64,000 nt of DNA from Siphonodentalium dalli. Taxonomy: Eukaryota > Mollusca > Scaphopoda > Gadilida > Siphonodentaliidae. Positions 1 to 8,326 of this stretch are shown piece after piece. The notes below the pieces were generated by a model. That model was not told where the DNA came from. It made no database searches and saw only the letters and a list, made by a program, of their open reading frames with translations. Position numbers and translations under genes: made by a program. The stretch covers positions 36,027,797 to 36,091,796 of the forward strand of contig CP136061.1 of the NCBI GenBank assembly GCA_032622095.1, written 5' to 3'. Positions within the stretch are counted from its first letter, which is position 1; every line of letters begins with the position of its first letter.

Positions 1-59
1 TTCATTAGTTTATCGCAGGAGTGTGTTGGTTGAACATGCTTTTTATTTACTAAATCCTT

Positions 60-185
60 TTATTGATAAAAGCAGTCGTAATATGAGAATGGCAGTGGAT
101 ATATACAAATTGATGAAATTCATGGTCGATAAGGATGGTGATAGCATCAGTGACGTTATAAGTAAAGGTGTTAGAAATAAAAGTT
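60..185 (+). repeat. Inverted duplication arm (partner 654-779)
   Basis: About 126 bases here are the reverse complement of 654-779, essentially without mismatch. The partner is part of the coding stretch on the minus strand, so a piece of that gene has been copied in inverted orientation beyond its 3' end. The spacer between the arms is about 470 bp. Confidence 0.85.
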
Positions 186-1121
186 TATCATTAAAAGCTG
201 TCCTTCAAAGCTTTTTTGTTTACGACTAAACTCCCCCAACCCATTTAATATAGTACCCACATCCGATTTGACGTCGACAATTTCACTTTTTAATCTTTTC
301 ACACCAGAGTATTTTTCATCTTGTATTCTTTCAACTGTTAGTTTCACACTTTCTAAGTCTTCATCCATTGTTTTTATTTTAGTATTTACATTCACAACAT
401 CTTTTTTGAGTTGGTTCACATCTTTTACAATACATAGTTTTTCATCAATTTTATCTAATCGGGCTTCCATTTGAGCTATTGTTGAATCCAACTTCGGAAT
501 GCGTTCGTAGAAGTCTTTATGGAATTTTTCATTTTCCGTTTTTATCAGAGATATATCTCGGAGGATTTTAACAATCGAACTGTTGACATTCACATTGGAG
601 ATTGCCTGGTCGTCGTCGATTACAGGCATGCTTGATATTGAAGGACGGCTAACACTTTTATTTCTAACACCTTTACTTATAACGTCACTGATGCTATCAC
701 CATCCTTATCGACCATGAATTTCATCAATTTGTATATATCCACTGCCATTCTCATATTACGACTGCTTTTATCAATAATATGATCACCGGTTAAACTTCG
801 AACAACACGTTGTTTCATTGACGAGGACGAGTCATATGAAAAGCTATTGTCAATTGTGGCATGCATGAATACATTATCGCGGAGAGTATCTAAAAGTTTA
901 TCTTGGTTACCAACAAATTCTATTATTGTGGACGTAAACACATCTTGCGTTGTTGAGTTTATGAACAGTAACACAGCTTGTAGATTATCGGTTATTTTAG
1001 TAGAGTCCTCTTGTTTACGTGTATATTGCTGTGATTCAATGCTATCGTACCACACCGATAAACACATCGCTAATGACCGTTGTCGACTTGAATCACCCAT
1101 TGACATTTGTCGAATGTTCAC
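171..1121 (-). CDS. Coiled-coil protein of unknown identity, 3' end truncated by an inverted duplication
   Basis: A 316-codon open frame. The listed first codon is GTG; the first in-frame ATG is at 1106. The frame stays open upstream to about 1208 and there encodes a hydrophobic run (LLVVCLLIWLIAAE) resembling a signal peptide or membrane anchor. No ATG precedes that run, so this may be an internal exon or a damaged 5' end. The C-terminal half is rich in heptad-like Ile/Leu/Lys/Glu and predicts a long coiled coil (about residues 185-300). The last residues and stop fall in the inverted duplication at 60-185, so the native C terminus is lost. I do not recognise the family. A LINE ORF1 or a secreted coiled-coil protein are both possible. 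Confidence 0.4.
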   Translation of the reverse strand: MNIRQMSMGDSSRQRSLAMCLSVWYDSIESQQYTRKQEDSTKITDNLQAVLLFINSTTQDVFTSTIIEFVGNQDKLLDTLRDNVFMHATIDNSFSYDSSSSMKQRVVRSLTGDHIIDKSSRNMRMAVDIYKLMKFMVDKDGDSISDVISKGVRNKSVSRPSISSMPVIDDDQAISNVNVNSSIVKILRDISLIKTENEKFHKDFYERIPKLDSTIAQMEARLDKIDEKLCIVKDVNQLKKDVVNVNTKIKTMDEDLESVKLTVERIQDEKYSGVKRLKSEIVDVKSDVGTILNGLGEFSRKQKSFEGQLLMINFYF

Positions 1122-1699
1122 TTTAAGATCAGCGTCTTTGCTTTCGAGTCTATTAACATAGCAGTGCTCTGCGGCAATCAGCCATATCAGTAGACAGACA
1201 ACGAGAAGTCACATATACGGTACACGTAAATCGAGATAACATGATTTCTTGTGAGTCCTGAGTTGAATTCATCCAGATTGAAGCAGAACCCGTATGCCGC
1301 GGGTGAAGGATTGGGCTGACTTGAAGAGATCCACGGAAGAGAGGCTTCGCTCATCGCGCTATAATTTTGGGCGTACTTGCAATTCAAAATGACATAATTA
1401 ATATGGCTCGATAATAGACGATTTCAAATTTAACGTACCGAATAATATCGAATCCATAGTACAGTCCTCGCATTCCTAGGGTGAATGGAATCTAACAAGT
1501 GACCACAACTCGTTTAGCGAATTGGGATAACCGATCCTTGAATTTAAATGTTTTATTCATCAAAATTACAGAACAAAAATAAACACGATCATTATCAATT
1601 CTGTCACAGTATTACCAGGGCCTTCACCATCGTACAAAAACGGTTATTGCGCAAGGATTAGTCGGAATTATTGCGCAAGGATTAGTCGGAACCTCGTCT
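1122..1699. other. Non-coding stretch
   Basis: Apart from the possible upstream extension of the minus-strand frame to about 1208, I see no gene. A short direct repeat containing 'gcgcaaggattagtcgga' occurs twice just before 1700. Confidence 0.5.
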
Positions 1700-2450
1700 A
1701 TGGTGTCACTTATCGAAAAACGTAAAATGTCATTCTTCGGTTCTTTGTGCAACTTAAAATCTTCTAAAACTGTGAAACAAGTATTTCTCACGCGCTTATA
1801 TCAGTACATCGTTGGTACTACATGTTCATCATCAAGTGACATGTCTGACATCATTGACACTCTTAACAAATATGACATGACCGAAGCTCTTGAGAACTAC
1901 ATAGAAAATTCAATATTCCCTAAGAAATCCACATGGAAATGTGCCATAAACGAATCATGGTCAAAAGTTAATAGAGAATATTGGGACATGAGCGCAAATG
2001 AGGATACTCGACTTGCCAGGTTCTCTGCCGTCCATCCAACGTTATGCATGTCCCGGCTATATGGGAAAATTGTCGCATATACCCAGCCCATAAAAAATCA
2101 TATCTACTTATTCCACGCCTTATTTGTATCCTGGAAACAAATGAAGAAACCTGCGTATTATGTAACAACAAACATAAAGATCTTGTAAAACATGCCTTCA
2201 TCGAATGTTCTTCCATTGCGACGATCGAAATACCTTTGAATTCGAGATACTAAACTTGTTTCATGTAGACATTTATATGCAGTATGACAAACTGGATGTA
2301 GAATCCAAAACGCGCGTTCTACTAACAGGTTTGCATGAAAACATATACTGTGCTCCCGAAGAAGAAAATGAACTAATAGACTTTTTAGTGAACAAAGCCG
2401 CATTCCTCTGGAGAGTATATTTTGATCGACTGACGCCAAGTCCTGACTAG
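1700..2450 (+). pseudogene. LINE ORF2 C-terminal remnant
   Basis: The frames at 1700-2188 and 2044-2253 read like the end of a non-LTR retrotransposon ORF2. It opens with 'EKRKMSFFGSLCNL', a typical post-RT motif. A helical region follows, then a C-terminal Cys/His motif (CVLCNNKHKDLVKHAFIEC, around 2145-2215) in a second frame, then a final piece at 2205-2450 in a third. The frame changes show decay. No RT catalytic core is present here. The fragment resembles the C-terminal part of the LINE at 20548-22067 in architecture. Confidence 0.55.
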
Positions 2451-2728
2451 ATCTCACAAACCTTCATATAAACTCGATCATAACATGCAGTTATAAGCGT
2501 GTTCGTAATTGTTCATATCACATGTATCTGTGTATTGTTTTACCAGTAAGTACATTTGTCTGTATGAATGTCTGCCGTTTGTTTGTTTGTCTCGTATGCC
2601 TGCTTGTCTGACTCGTCTGTATGTCTGTAAGTACGACATGGCTGTATATATATACATGAGTGGTGCTGGGGAAATGGTCGGCTCCGAGTCGGTAAGACTG
2701 CACAAAGGCATTGGCGTTTGTGGGTCTT

Positions 2729-2730
<2 letters not shown>

Positions 2731-2767
<37 letters not shown>
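2731..2767. repeat. (AG)n microsatellite
   Basis: Perfect AG dinucleotide run, about 18 units. Confidence 0.97.
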
Positions 2768-2770
<3 letters not shown>

Positions 2771-3043
2771 CTGATTTGGGTCCAACTCCGGCTTGGTCGT
2801 CTCGGAGTATGCTATTTCTCTGTCTGTAAGTACGATATGGCTATAGAATGGAATGTCTAATTTATGTAGTGAATGAGTGTGTGTATATGTGCATGTGTAG
2901 TTGTTTCATCATACATATTGAGACATGTGTTGTAGATATGTTTGTAATCTTAAATTTCTTATACACTGTGTTATGTACTAAATTGTGTTTGTTCTCATAA
3001 TATAAACATTTATATATGAACCTCCATATATGGAGGATAATAA

Positions 3044-3045
<2 letters not shown>

Positions 3046-3103
<58 letters not shown>
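3046..3103. repeat. (AT)n microsatellite
   Basis: Uninterrupted AT dinucleotide run of about 58 bp. The flanks 2451-3045 and 3104-3529 hold no gene I can support, only low-complexity and LINE-like debris. Confidence 0.97.
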
Positions 3104-3105
<2 letters not shown>

Positions 3106-3529
3106 CCATTTGCTTGCTCTTATCTAGATACGAGTCATTTTACTTGAGTGAAACGGTCCAACAACATCGTAGAGTGGTCTGAAGAATACAAAGTATAGCA
3201 AATATTAAGTGCGGTCATGAGTTTGCAAGATGGCAGCAACAATTCTGAAACTAGCAGAGTTTAACCCAGCGGAGTCATATGCTACTACTTGGTATGGAAT
3301 GTGTTTTATGATTTAACGGTCCATGGTATGAGTTTACGCCAACTAATTCAGGATTTCCTGAGTCAATTTTCCACTTACCAGGCTGAAAAAATGAAAAATA
3401 CCATCAATAATAGAGATAACCGAGTTCATCTACCCCTTGGTAAAATATCATCAAAATGAGTTTGAGTTACATACACTGCAGCTTGTGTCACACGCAGTTC
3501 CAAAAACTGTTTCCACTGTCACTCAACTG

Positions 3530-3772
3530 AAAAGTGTTACACTTACTGTTTGTGGGATTGTCAGCCAGCTTAAATGTCCAGAATTGTGCTAGTTTTTAAA
3601 TGAGTTAGATATTATTGGGCAATGCAAGACCAACACTGACGATACTGCTGTAATATATATGTCCGGTTATGATGTGAAATTTCGAAATAGAAATTAACTC
3701 GCTAACATAAAATCTGGTGGAATTTGTCTCATAGCCAAGCATGAGCTATCATCGTGTATAGAAATGTTGGAA
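3530..3772 (+). pseudogene. LINE AP-endonuclease domain, 5' part, interrupted by the Polinton
   Basis: One frame across this stretch reads like the start of a LINE apurinic-type endonuclease: 'LDIIGQCKTNTDDTAV', then 'SGYDVKFRNRN', then 'KSGGICLIAKHELSSCIE'. Two stop codons (TAG near 3590, TAA near 3697) show it is decayed. The frame runs into the Polinton target site ATTAAC at 3773. It resumes after the second ATTAAC at 19662 with the next expected endonuclease segment (STHVFGFKLSK, then IIYIP). The Polinton therefore inserted into an already resident LINE. Confidence 0.7.
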
Positions 3773-3778
3773 ATTAAC
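3773..3778. repeat. Target-site duplication ATTAAC (left)
   Basis: ATTAAC lies immediately outside the left AGTAGTAATGGGG terminus and is repeated exactly at 19656-19661 outside the right terminus. Six-base duplications are the rule for Polinton integration. Confidence 0.92.
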
Positions 3779-4128
3779 AGTAGTAATGGGGGGCACTATG
3801 GCCCAGTACCCCCCCAGTGGGGGACACTATGGCCCAGTACCCCCCAGTGGGGGACACTATGGCACAGTACCCCCCCCCCAGTGGGGGACACTATGGCCCA
3901 GTACCCCCAGTGGGGGACACTATGGCCCAGTACTCCCCAGACATGGACACTATGGCCCACTGGGCCATAGTGTCCATGTCTGGGGGGGTTCTGGGCCATA
4001 GTGTCCCCCACTGGGGGGTACTGGGCCATAGTGTTCCCCACTCGGGGGTACTGGGCCATAGTGTCCCCCACTGGGGGGTACTGGGCCATAGTGTCCCCCA
4101 CTGGGGGGTACTGGGCCATAGTTTCCCC
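3779..4128 (+). repeat. Polinton left terminal repeat, palindromic array of 30-bp units
   Basis: The outer half is a direct array of ~30-bp units (core GACACTATGGCCCAGTACCC). The inner half is the same array in reverse complement (GGGTACTGGGCCATAGTGTC). The centre is a near-perfect palindrome around 3961 (ACATGGACACTATGGCCCA on one side, its complement on the other). The whole block could therefore fold into one long hairpin. The block pairs with 19373-19655 at the other end. Confidence 0.92.
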
Positions 4129-4271
4129 CCTGCGGATAGATGTTCCTGTCATTGATGTGACATTTCTGATCGAAAAATTGAAAATGGACAAAGAATTATT
4201 TTTTTCAAAAGGAAAATCTCACTTTGGAAAATATCAATTAGCTATCAAGAGTATCTTTTCGATCAGTTGGT

Positions 4272-4287
4272 GGCCCTGAAAAGGGCC
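4272..4287 (-). terminator. Histone-type mRNA 3' stem-loop
   Basis: On the minus strand this reads GGCCCTTTTCAGGGCC followed by ACCAA, preceded by AAAAC. It fits the metazoan replication-dependent histone stem-loop (6-bp stem, 4-nt loop, ACC(C)A flank). It starts about 20 nt after the stop of the OTU-like gene at 4307-4813, in the sense orientation. A purine-rich CGAAAAGAT follows about 12 nt downstream, resembling the U7-binding histone downstream element. The match is seen in the sequence; function in this element is inferred. Confidence 0.75.
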
Positions 4288-4306
4288 GTTTTATTTTTGT
4301 TATAGT

Positions 4307-4813
4307 TTAGAATCCGCCACATTGAACTTCTTTGTTCGACAAAACTTCAATTGATTTGTCTCCTCTCCTCATCCTTATTTGGCATTCACAATAATGCTCG
4401 TGGCAAACGTGGGGGATCCACACTAGAGGTATTGATGACTTGAATCTTGGTTTTGATTTGTAGCCGCCTTTGGTAGCATCAAACATGACGATAGGTCGCT
4501 GTATAACAGTCGCCGCTAATTCAGCCATCAATCTTGATTCGGCCAAAAGTGGTGAGTGCCGTAAGTCTTGTGCCGACGCACCAAGTTCGTCCCTCTCTGT
4601 GTAGTACAGGTCAACTACCGCATCTCTCAGAACCATCCATCCATCGGTCGTCCCGTAAACCCCAATGCTGAGTGCCCTCCAAAATAGAGATATTTCTTCG
4701 CCGTACACTGCTTTACAGTATACCCCACGCACCATCATCTCGTCAAGATCGGTTATGTTTACAGCAGTCAACTTTGAATGCAGAATAAATTGTTCGCTGC
4801 CGTGCTTGAACAT
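4307..4813 (-). CDS. OTU-like cysteine-protease-fold protein, catalytic Cys apparently replaced
   Basis: 168 residues from an ATG. Residues 42-54 (SLFWRALSIGVYG) resemble the OTU motif around the catalytic Cys, and 'VLRDAVVDLY' follows as in OTU proteins. 'ELAATVIQRPIVMF' (98-111) matches the central strand and 'HEHY' (138-141) the catalytic His region. The residue expected to be the nucleophilic Cys is Ser, so deubiquitinase activity is doubtful. OTU proteins cleave ubiquitin chains, and virus-like elements sometimes carry them. This gene is the leftmost of the element and the only intact-looking one on the minus strand, running toward the left terminal repeat. A histone-type stem-loop lies 20 nt past its stop. 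The assignment rests on motif resemblance only. Confidence 0.55.
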   Translation of the reverse strand: MFKHGSEQFILHSKLTAVNITDLDEMMVRGVYCKAVYGEEISLFWRALSIGVYGTTDGWMVLRDAVVDLYYTERDELGASAQDLRHSPLLAESRLMAELAATVIQRPIVMFDATKGGYKSKPRFKSSIPLVWIPHVCHEHYCECQIRMRRGDKSIEVLSNKEVQCGGF

Positions 4814-4864
4814 ATATCATGATTGCGCGGGCGGTAGAGAAAGCACATAATGCTTTGACGTTAA

Positions 4865-5240
4865 AAATGACAAATGTTTCCTGACGTTGTGTTTCTTTTC
4901 AGTGCATTATCTGTTAGTTTCACCATTTCGATATGTTATAGATTAAATTCATGATAGTATATGCAATTAATTAAGATGTTTTAACATATGAATTCATCTT
5001 CGTTCATAAACGATGACCAAGTAAAGTTATCAAATGCAATGATCAAGAAAAATGTTCAGTATGTTTCTTGTGTTCAGTTTTTTTATGTATAAAATATGTA
5101 CAATTCCAAAACACAAAACTAGAAAAACATTCCATATTTTCCTAACGAGGTAACAAATATATCAAATCATGTGTACCAAATAATAGATAATGATCTAACG
5201 AAATTAAAAACATTTGTTTGATCGCTATACAATAATGATC
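4865..5240. repeat. Direct repeat, copy 1 (copy 2 at 6730-7101)
   Basis: About 370 bases beginning near 'aaatgacaaatgtttcctgacg' recur at 6730-7101 with few differences. Copy 1 runs into the 278-bp tandem array; copy 2 ends abruptly at 'tgatcaaccagaacc', where foreign sequence starts. The two copies bracket the gene at 5956-6444. Confidence 0.88.
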
Positions 5241-5880
5241 AAGAAAAATATGCATGTTGATCCGTCTCTGAAAAAACACAACTTGAGGAAATACTTGTCA
5301 ATTTTTAAGTTCAATGCGTTGTGTTTTCATTGACGCCCGTGTAACAATCTTGTGTTCAGTTTTATGTATAAAATATGTACAATTCCGAAACAAAAACTAG
5401 AAAAACATTCCATATTTTCCTAACGAGGTAATAAATATATCAATCATGTGTACCAAATAATAGATAATGATCTAACGAAATTAAAAACATTTGTTTGATC
5501 GCTATACAATAATGATCAAGAAAAATATGCATGTTGATCCGTCTCTGAAAAAACACAACTTGAGGATATACTTGTCAATTTTTAAGTTCAATGCGTTGTG
5601 TTTTCATTGACGCCCGTGTAACAATCTTGTGTTCAGTTTTATGTATAAAATATGTACAATTCCGAAACAAAAACTAGAAAAACATTCCATATTTTCCTAA
5701 CGAGGTAATAAATATATCAATCATGTGTACCAAATAATAGATAATGATCTAACGAAATTAAAAACATTTGTATGATCGCTATGCAATAATGATCAAGAAA
5801 AATATGCATGTTGATCCGTCTCTGAAAAAACACAATGTCAGGAAATATTTGTCAATTTTAACGCCAACGCGACATATGAT
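5040..5880. repeat. ~278-bp tandem repeats, about 3 copies
   Basis: The motif AATTCC(G/A)AAACA recurs at about 5102, 5381 and 5658, a period of 277-279 bp. Each unit is AT-rich with the recurring words 'atgatcaagaaaaat' and 'ttgatccgtctctg'. No reading frame is conserved. The array lies directly upstream of the gene at 5956 and could act as promoter or origin; that is inference only. Confidence 0.85.
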
Positions 5881-5955
5881 TTCATTGTCGCCCGTGTCAA
5901 ATGTATACAAATATTTTCGAATTTGATCAACCTTACATTGCATTGCTATCAAGAG

Positions 5956-6444
5956 ATGGATCCGTTAACAGAATTTCTTCAGAGTGAGATATACAGTGAT
6001 CCTGTTGTACAGAATACATATGCTGCGCCACAGTCAACAGTCCAAGCTAATACGACAATGACTATAGGTGGTGATACACTAATTTTAAAAGCGATTTTAG
6101 ATGAACTGAGATGTCTTCGCAGGGATATTGACGTGAAAACGCAAGTAACGCATCATGAAGTGAAAGTGAGTCTTCGTTTCGTTGCAGAACAGATAGATAT
6201 CTCAATCAGGGTTCATGATGTTCAGAGATCGAAAGAGCAGAAACAGATCAAAAAAGGAAAATCATCGGCGACGAAAGAAAAACAACCTAAGAGTATCATG
6301 AAGGCTTCTACTGAGACAAAAGTCAGATTTCATCTTCCTTTTAAAGAATCTAGAGATACAGAGAAATGTGATGAATTCGCAAAAGCTCTCGGTTCTCATG
6401 GGAAAGATATGTCAAGATATAAGAAAAACACAAAACGGTGTTAA
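5956..6444 (+). CDS. Unrecognised Polinton accessory protein
   Basis: 162 residues from the first ATG. An upstream TTG would add 11 residues. The N terminus is acidic and polar (MDPLTEFLQSEIYSDP). The middle (about residues 50-85) is helical and coiled-coil-like. The C-terminal half is strongly basic (KKGKSSATKEKQPK; KKNTKR), suggesting nucleic-acid binding or a virion-core role. I do not recognise a family. It lies between two copies of a ~370-bp repeat, downstream of a tandem array, and is followed 23 nt after its stop by a histone-type stem-loop. That arrangement supports it being a real expressed gene. Confidence 0.55.
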   Translation: MDPLTEFLQSEIYSDPVVQNTYAAPQSTVQANTTMTIGGDTLILKAILDELRCLRRDIDVKTQVTHHEVKVSLRFVAEQIDISIRVHDVQRSKEQKQIKKGKSSATKEKQPKSIMKASTETKVRFHLPFKESRDTEKCDEFAKALGSHGKDMSRYKKNTKRC

Positions 6445-6466
6445 AGTCAGATGATAAATATAAAAC

Positions 6467-6482
6467 GGCCCTTTTCAGGGCC
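6467..6482 (+). terminator. Histone-type mRNA 3' stem-loop
   Basis: AAAAC then GGCCCTTTTCAGGGCC then ACCAAAA. It is identical in stem, loop and near flanks to the copy at 4272-4287, but in the + orientation. It starts 23 nt after the stop of the gene at 5956-6444. A purine-rich AATAAGAAAAC follows about 14 nt after the stem, in the place where histone genes carry the U7-complementary element. Confidence 0.78.
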
Positions 6483-6729
6483 ACCAAAATAGTTACAATA
6501 AGAAAACTCATGCTAATGCTTTGTTTAAAATCTATACTTCTACAGCTCTCAAAAATATTTTTTCTTCACAAAATTACATGCATGTTTTTTATCAACATGT
6601 TAGTTATCTGGTAAATGTTATATTTGCTAGACAAAACTTCTTTTGTTACCAGTCACTTTCTTATAAATTTTTTGGATGCAAATCACATCTACATTTTAGA
6701 ATTGTTTAATCAACAACAAATATTTGAAA

Positions 6730-7101
6730 AATGACAAATGTTTCCTGACGTGTTTCTTTTCAGTGCATTATCTGTTAGTTTCACCATTTCGATATGTTAT
6801 AGATTAAATTCATGATAGTATATGCAATTAATTAAGATGTTTTAACATATGAATTCATCTTCGTTCATAAACGATGACCAAGTAAAGTTATCAAATGCAA
6901 TGATCAAGAAAAATGTTCAGTATGTTTCTTGTGTTCAGTTTTATGTATAAAATATGTACATTTCCAAAACACAAAACTAGAAAAACATTCCATATTTTCC
7001 TAACGAGGTAACAAATATATCAAATCATGTGTACCAAATAATAGATAATGATCTAACGAAATTAAAAAAACATTTGTTTGATCGCTATACAATACTGATC
7101 A
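6730..7101. repeat. Direct repeat, copy 2 (copy 1 at 4865-5240)
   Basis: Near-identical to 4865-5240 and truncated at its right edge, where Rep-related sequence begins. The stretch 6483-6729 between the stem-loop and this repeat shows nothing I recognise. Confidence 0.88.
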
Positions 7102-7158
7102 ACCAGAACCTCTGACCTAATTGATTTTGGATCCCCTATGCTAACTGGGTACGCGGGC

Positions 7159-7167
7159 GTAATAGTA
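7159..7167 (-). other. Possible relic of a CRESS-type origin nonanucleotide
   Basis: The minus strand reads TACTATTAC, fitting the NANTATTAC pattern nicked by CRESS Rep proteins. It is about 100 bp from the Rep fragment. The flanking inverted repeat is very short (GGC/GCC), so this may be chance. Confidence 0.2.
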
Positions 7168-7266
7168 AGCCTGTTTTTTGGATGTTAGACTTGTGTCTGT
7201 GGTCCAGACATGTAAAATACGTTGCGTATTGAGAAGGAGTTATCATTAATTTTTTTTTAAAACTTT

Positions 7267-7510
7267 TTACCGGATTTTCCCGATGCCTCCTGTGCAGTCG
7301 TGAAACCAATTTATTGTCCTATCGTCATTCTCGGTGTCTATCAGCTTGACTATCTCTTTCTGCCATGGCAGAAGTTTCATTGCTTGTTGCTTGTTGTAGA
7401 GGTCTTTCTTGTTATTTTCTTCAATGATCTTTGATGCTATACGCCGGCATTTTTCTTCATGTAGTACAAAGCGGTCTCTATGTTCGTCAATCATCTGTTC
7501 TGTTGACTTG
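7267..7510 (-). pseudogene. Fragment of a CRESS-type Rep (superfamily 3 helicase N-terminal part)
   Basis: On the minus strand the frame contains 'LLPWQKEIVKLI', then 'DDRTINWFHDCTGGIGK'. This is the pattern of circular-Rep-encoding ssDNA virus replication proteins, from the linker helix (PWQ) to the Walker A lysine (GGxGK). It stops within three codons of the Walker A lysine and has no N-terminal endonuclease. The frame is open upstream of the first ATG (7494) to about 7510, where a PolB-derived piece begins on the other strand. It is therefore an internal fragment, not a gene. Such fragments are known as endogenised viral debris; the match here is by motif only. Confidence 0.5.
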
Positions 7511-7515
7511 TCACC

Positions 7516-7606
7516 AAAGTTTCAAAATTACATTGGACCTTACTTGACTTCTGATTACTACAAACCCGACATGATGAGCGTGGAAAATCGAGAGAAATTC
7601 TTATGA
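7516..7606 (+). pseudogene. Duplicated internal piece of the PolB gene
   Basis: About 90 bp are nearly identical to 10315-10402 inside the polymerase gene (protein words KFQNYIGPYL, SDYYKPDMMSVENREKF). The copy ends at TGA (7604-7606), 19 nt before a histone-type stem-loop. It is joined head-on to the Rep fragment. Confidence 0.8.
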
Positions 7607-7625
7607 ATCCTGGAAAAGAGAAAAC

Positions 7626-7641
7626 GGCCCTTTTGAGGGCC
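7626..7641 (+). terminator. Histone-type mRNA 3' stem-loop (variant loop)
   Basis: AAAAC then GGCCCTTTTGAGGGCC then ACACAC. The stem is the same as the other two copies, the loop has one change and the flank is ACACA. It lies 19 nt after the stop that closes the PolB-derived fragment. CCCAAAAGG follows downstream. Confidence 0.68.
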
Positions 7642-7730
7642 ACACACATTTCCCAAAAGGTTACTCTTTCATGGCTGAAAAAAACAAAACACGATTGTTC
7701 AATTCATAATTTATTCACACAACATAATTT

Positions 7731-8326
7731 TCAATTGTTTGTGTCGATTCGTTTATCTGTTTTTGGAATGTAGAATGGTCTCAGCTTCTTTTTCTTGGAA
7801 GTTTTCTTGGAATTTTCAATTTCTGGATGTTTATCTTCAGATTTGTTCTGTGAATCATTCGTAGGATCAACAGGTCGGTCTTGTTTGGAAACATCTGATG
7901 TTGTAGACATCTCTTCAGTTTTGATATCTGCATTTGTTCTTGTATTGTTACTGCTTGTAGACTTTTGTATAGTTTTCACATTTTTTTTGTCGCCGAAATC
8001 TGCTTTACAATGGAAGGACCAATGGGAGTCTTGTCCGCATTTGTAACTGTAACCATATGGCGGTTTCCAATTTTTATCAGCTTTGTTTTTCTCTTGTTTC
8101 TCTTGCCATTGCTATTTGTTACAAAGTTTAAACAAATCGGTAGAGATCCGTCTCAATTCGACAAGATTATCTTGAATTTTTCTAGTCTGTGGTTGTGTAG
8201 ATTTTTTTGAATCTTCTTTATGTAGCTCAATATCGCTCTTCAATAACTGCAGGCCTTGGTCTTTTTCTAACAATATCTTCTTCGCTGGTGGCGTCGTCTG
8301 AAACAGGTCTTTTAATTCTCTTAAAC
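7731..8326 (-). pseudogene. Broken Polinton gene, zinc-knuckle-like, Lys/Ser-rich C terminus
   Basis: The minus strand is open from 8111 to 7731 without an ATG. It encodes 'KCGQDSHWSFHCK', a C-x4-H-x4-C cluster like the end of a zinc knuckle (first Cys replaced by Ser). A polar Lys/Ser/Thr tail ending in TDKRIDTNN follows. A TAG at 8112-8114 breaks the frame upstream. The likely start region (8233-8326) is an inverted copy of the PolB 5' end, in which the ATG-led frame closes after about 33 codons. A minus-strand AATAAA is at 7710-7715. Family unknown. Confidence 0.45.
8233..8326 (-). repeat. Inverted copy of the first ~92 bp of the PolB gene
   Basis: The sequence is the reverse complement of 8431-8523 (start codon onward), nearly without mismatch. 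The two copies face away from each other across 8327-8430, a ~104-bp AT-rich intergenic stretch that would hold a divergent promoter. Confidence 0.9.

Noticed and set aside
3764-4279. Several overlapping open frames of 68-131 codons in the left terminal repeat (and similar ones at 19286-19729)
   Set aside because: All are translations of the 30-bp repeat units in different frames and strands, with no protein-like composition.
4272-4287. Bacterial rho-independent terminators
   Set aside because: The hairpins are followed by ACC/ACA rather than a T run, and the genome is eukaryotic; the histone stem-loop pattern fits better.
7165-7266. A full CRESS virus genome inserted in the Polinton
   Set aside because: Only a Rep fragment and one possible nonanucleotide are present; no capsid gene or complete origin hairpin.
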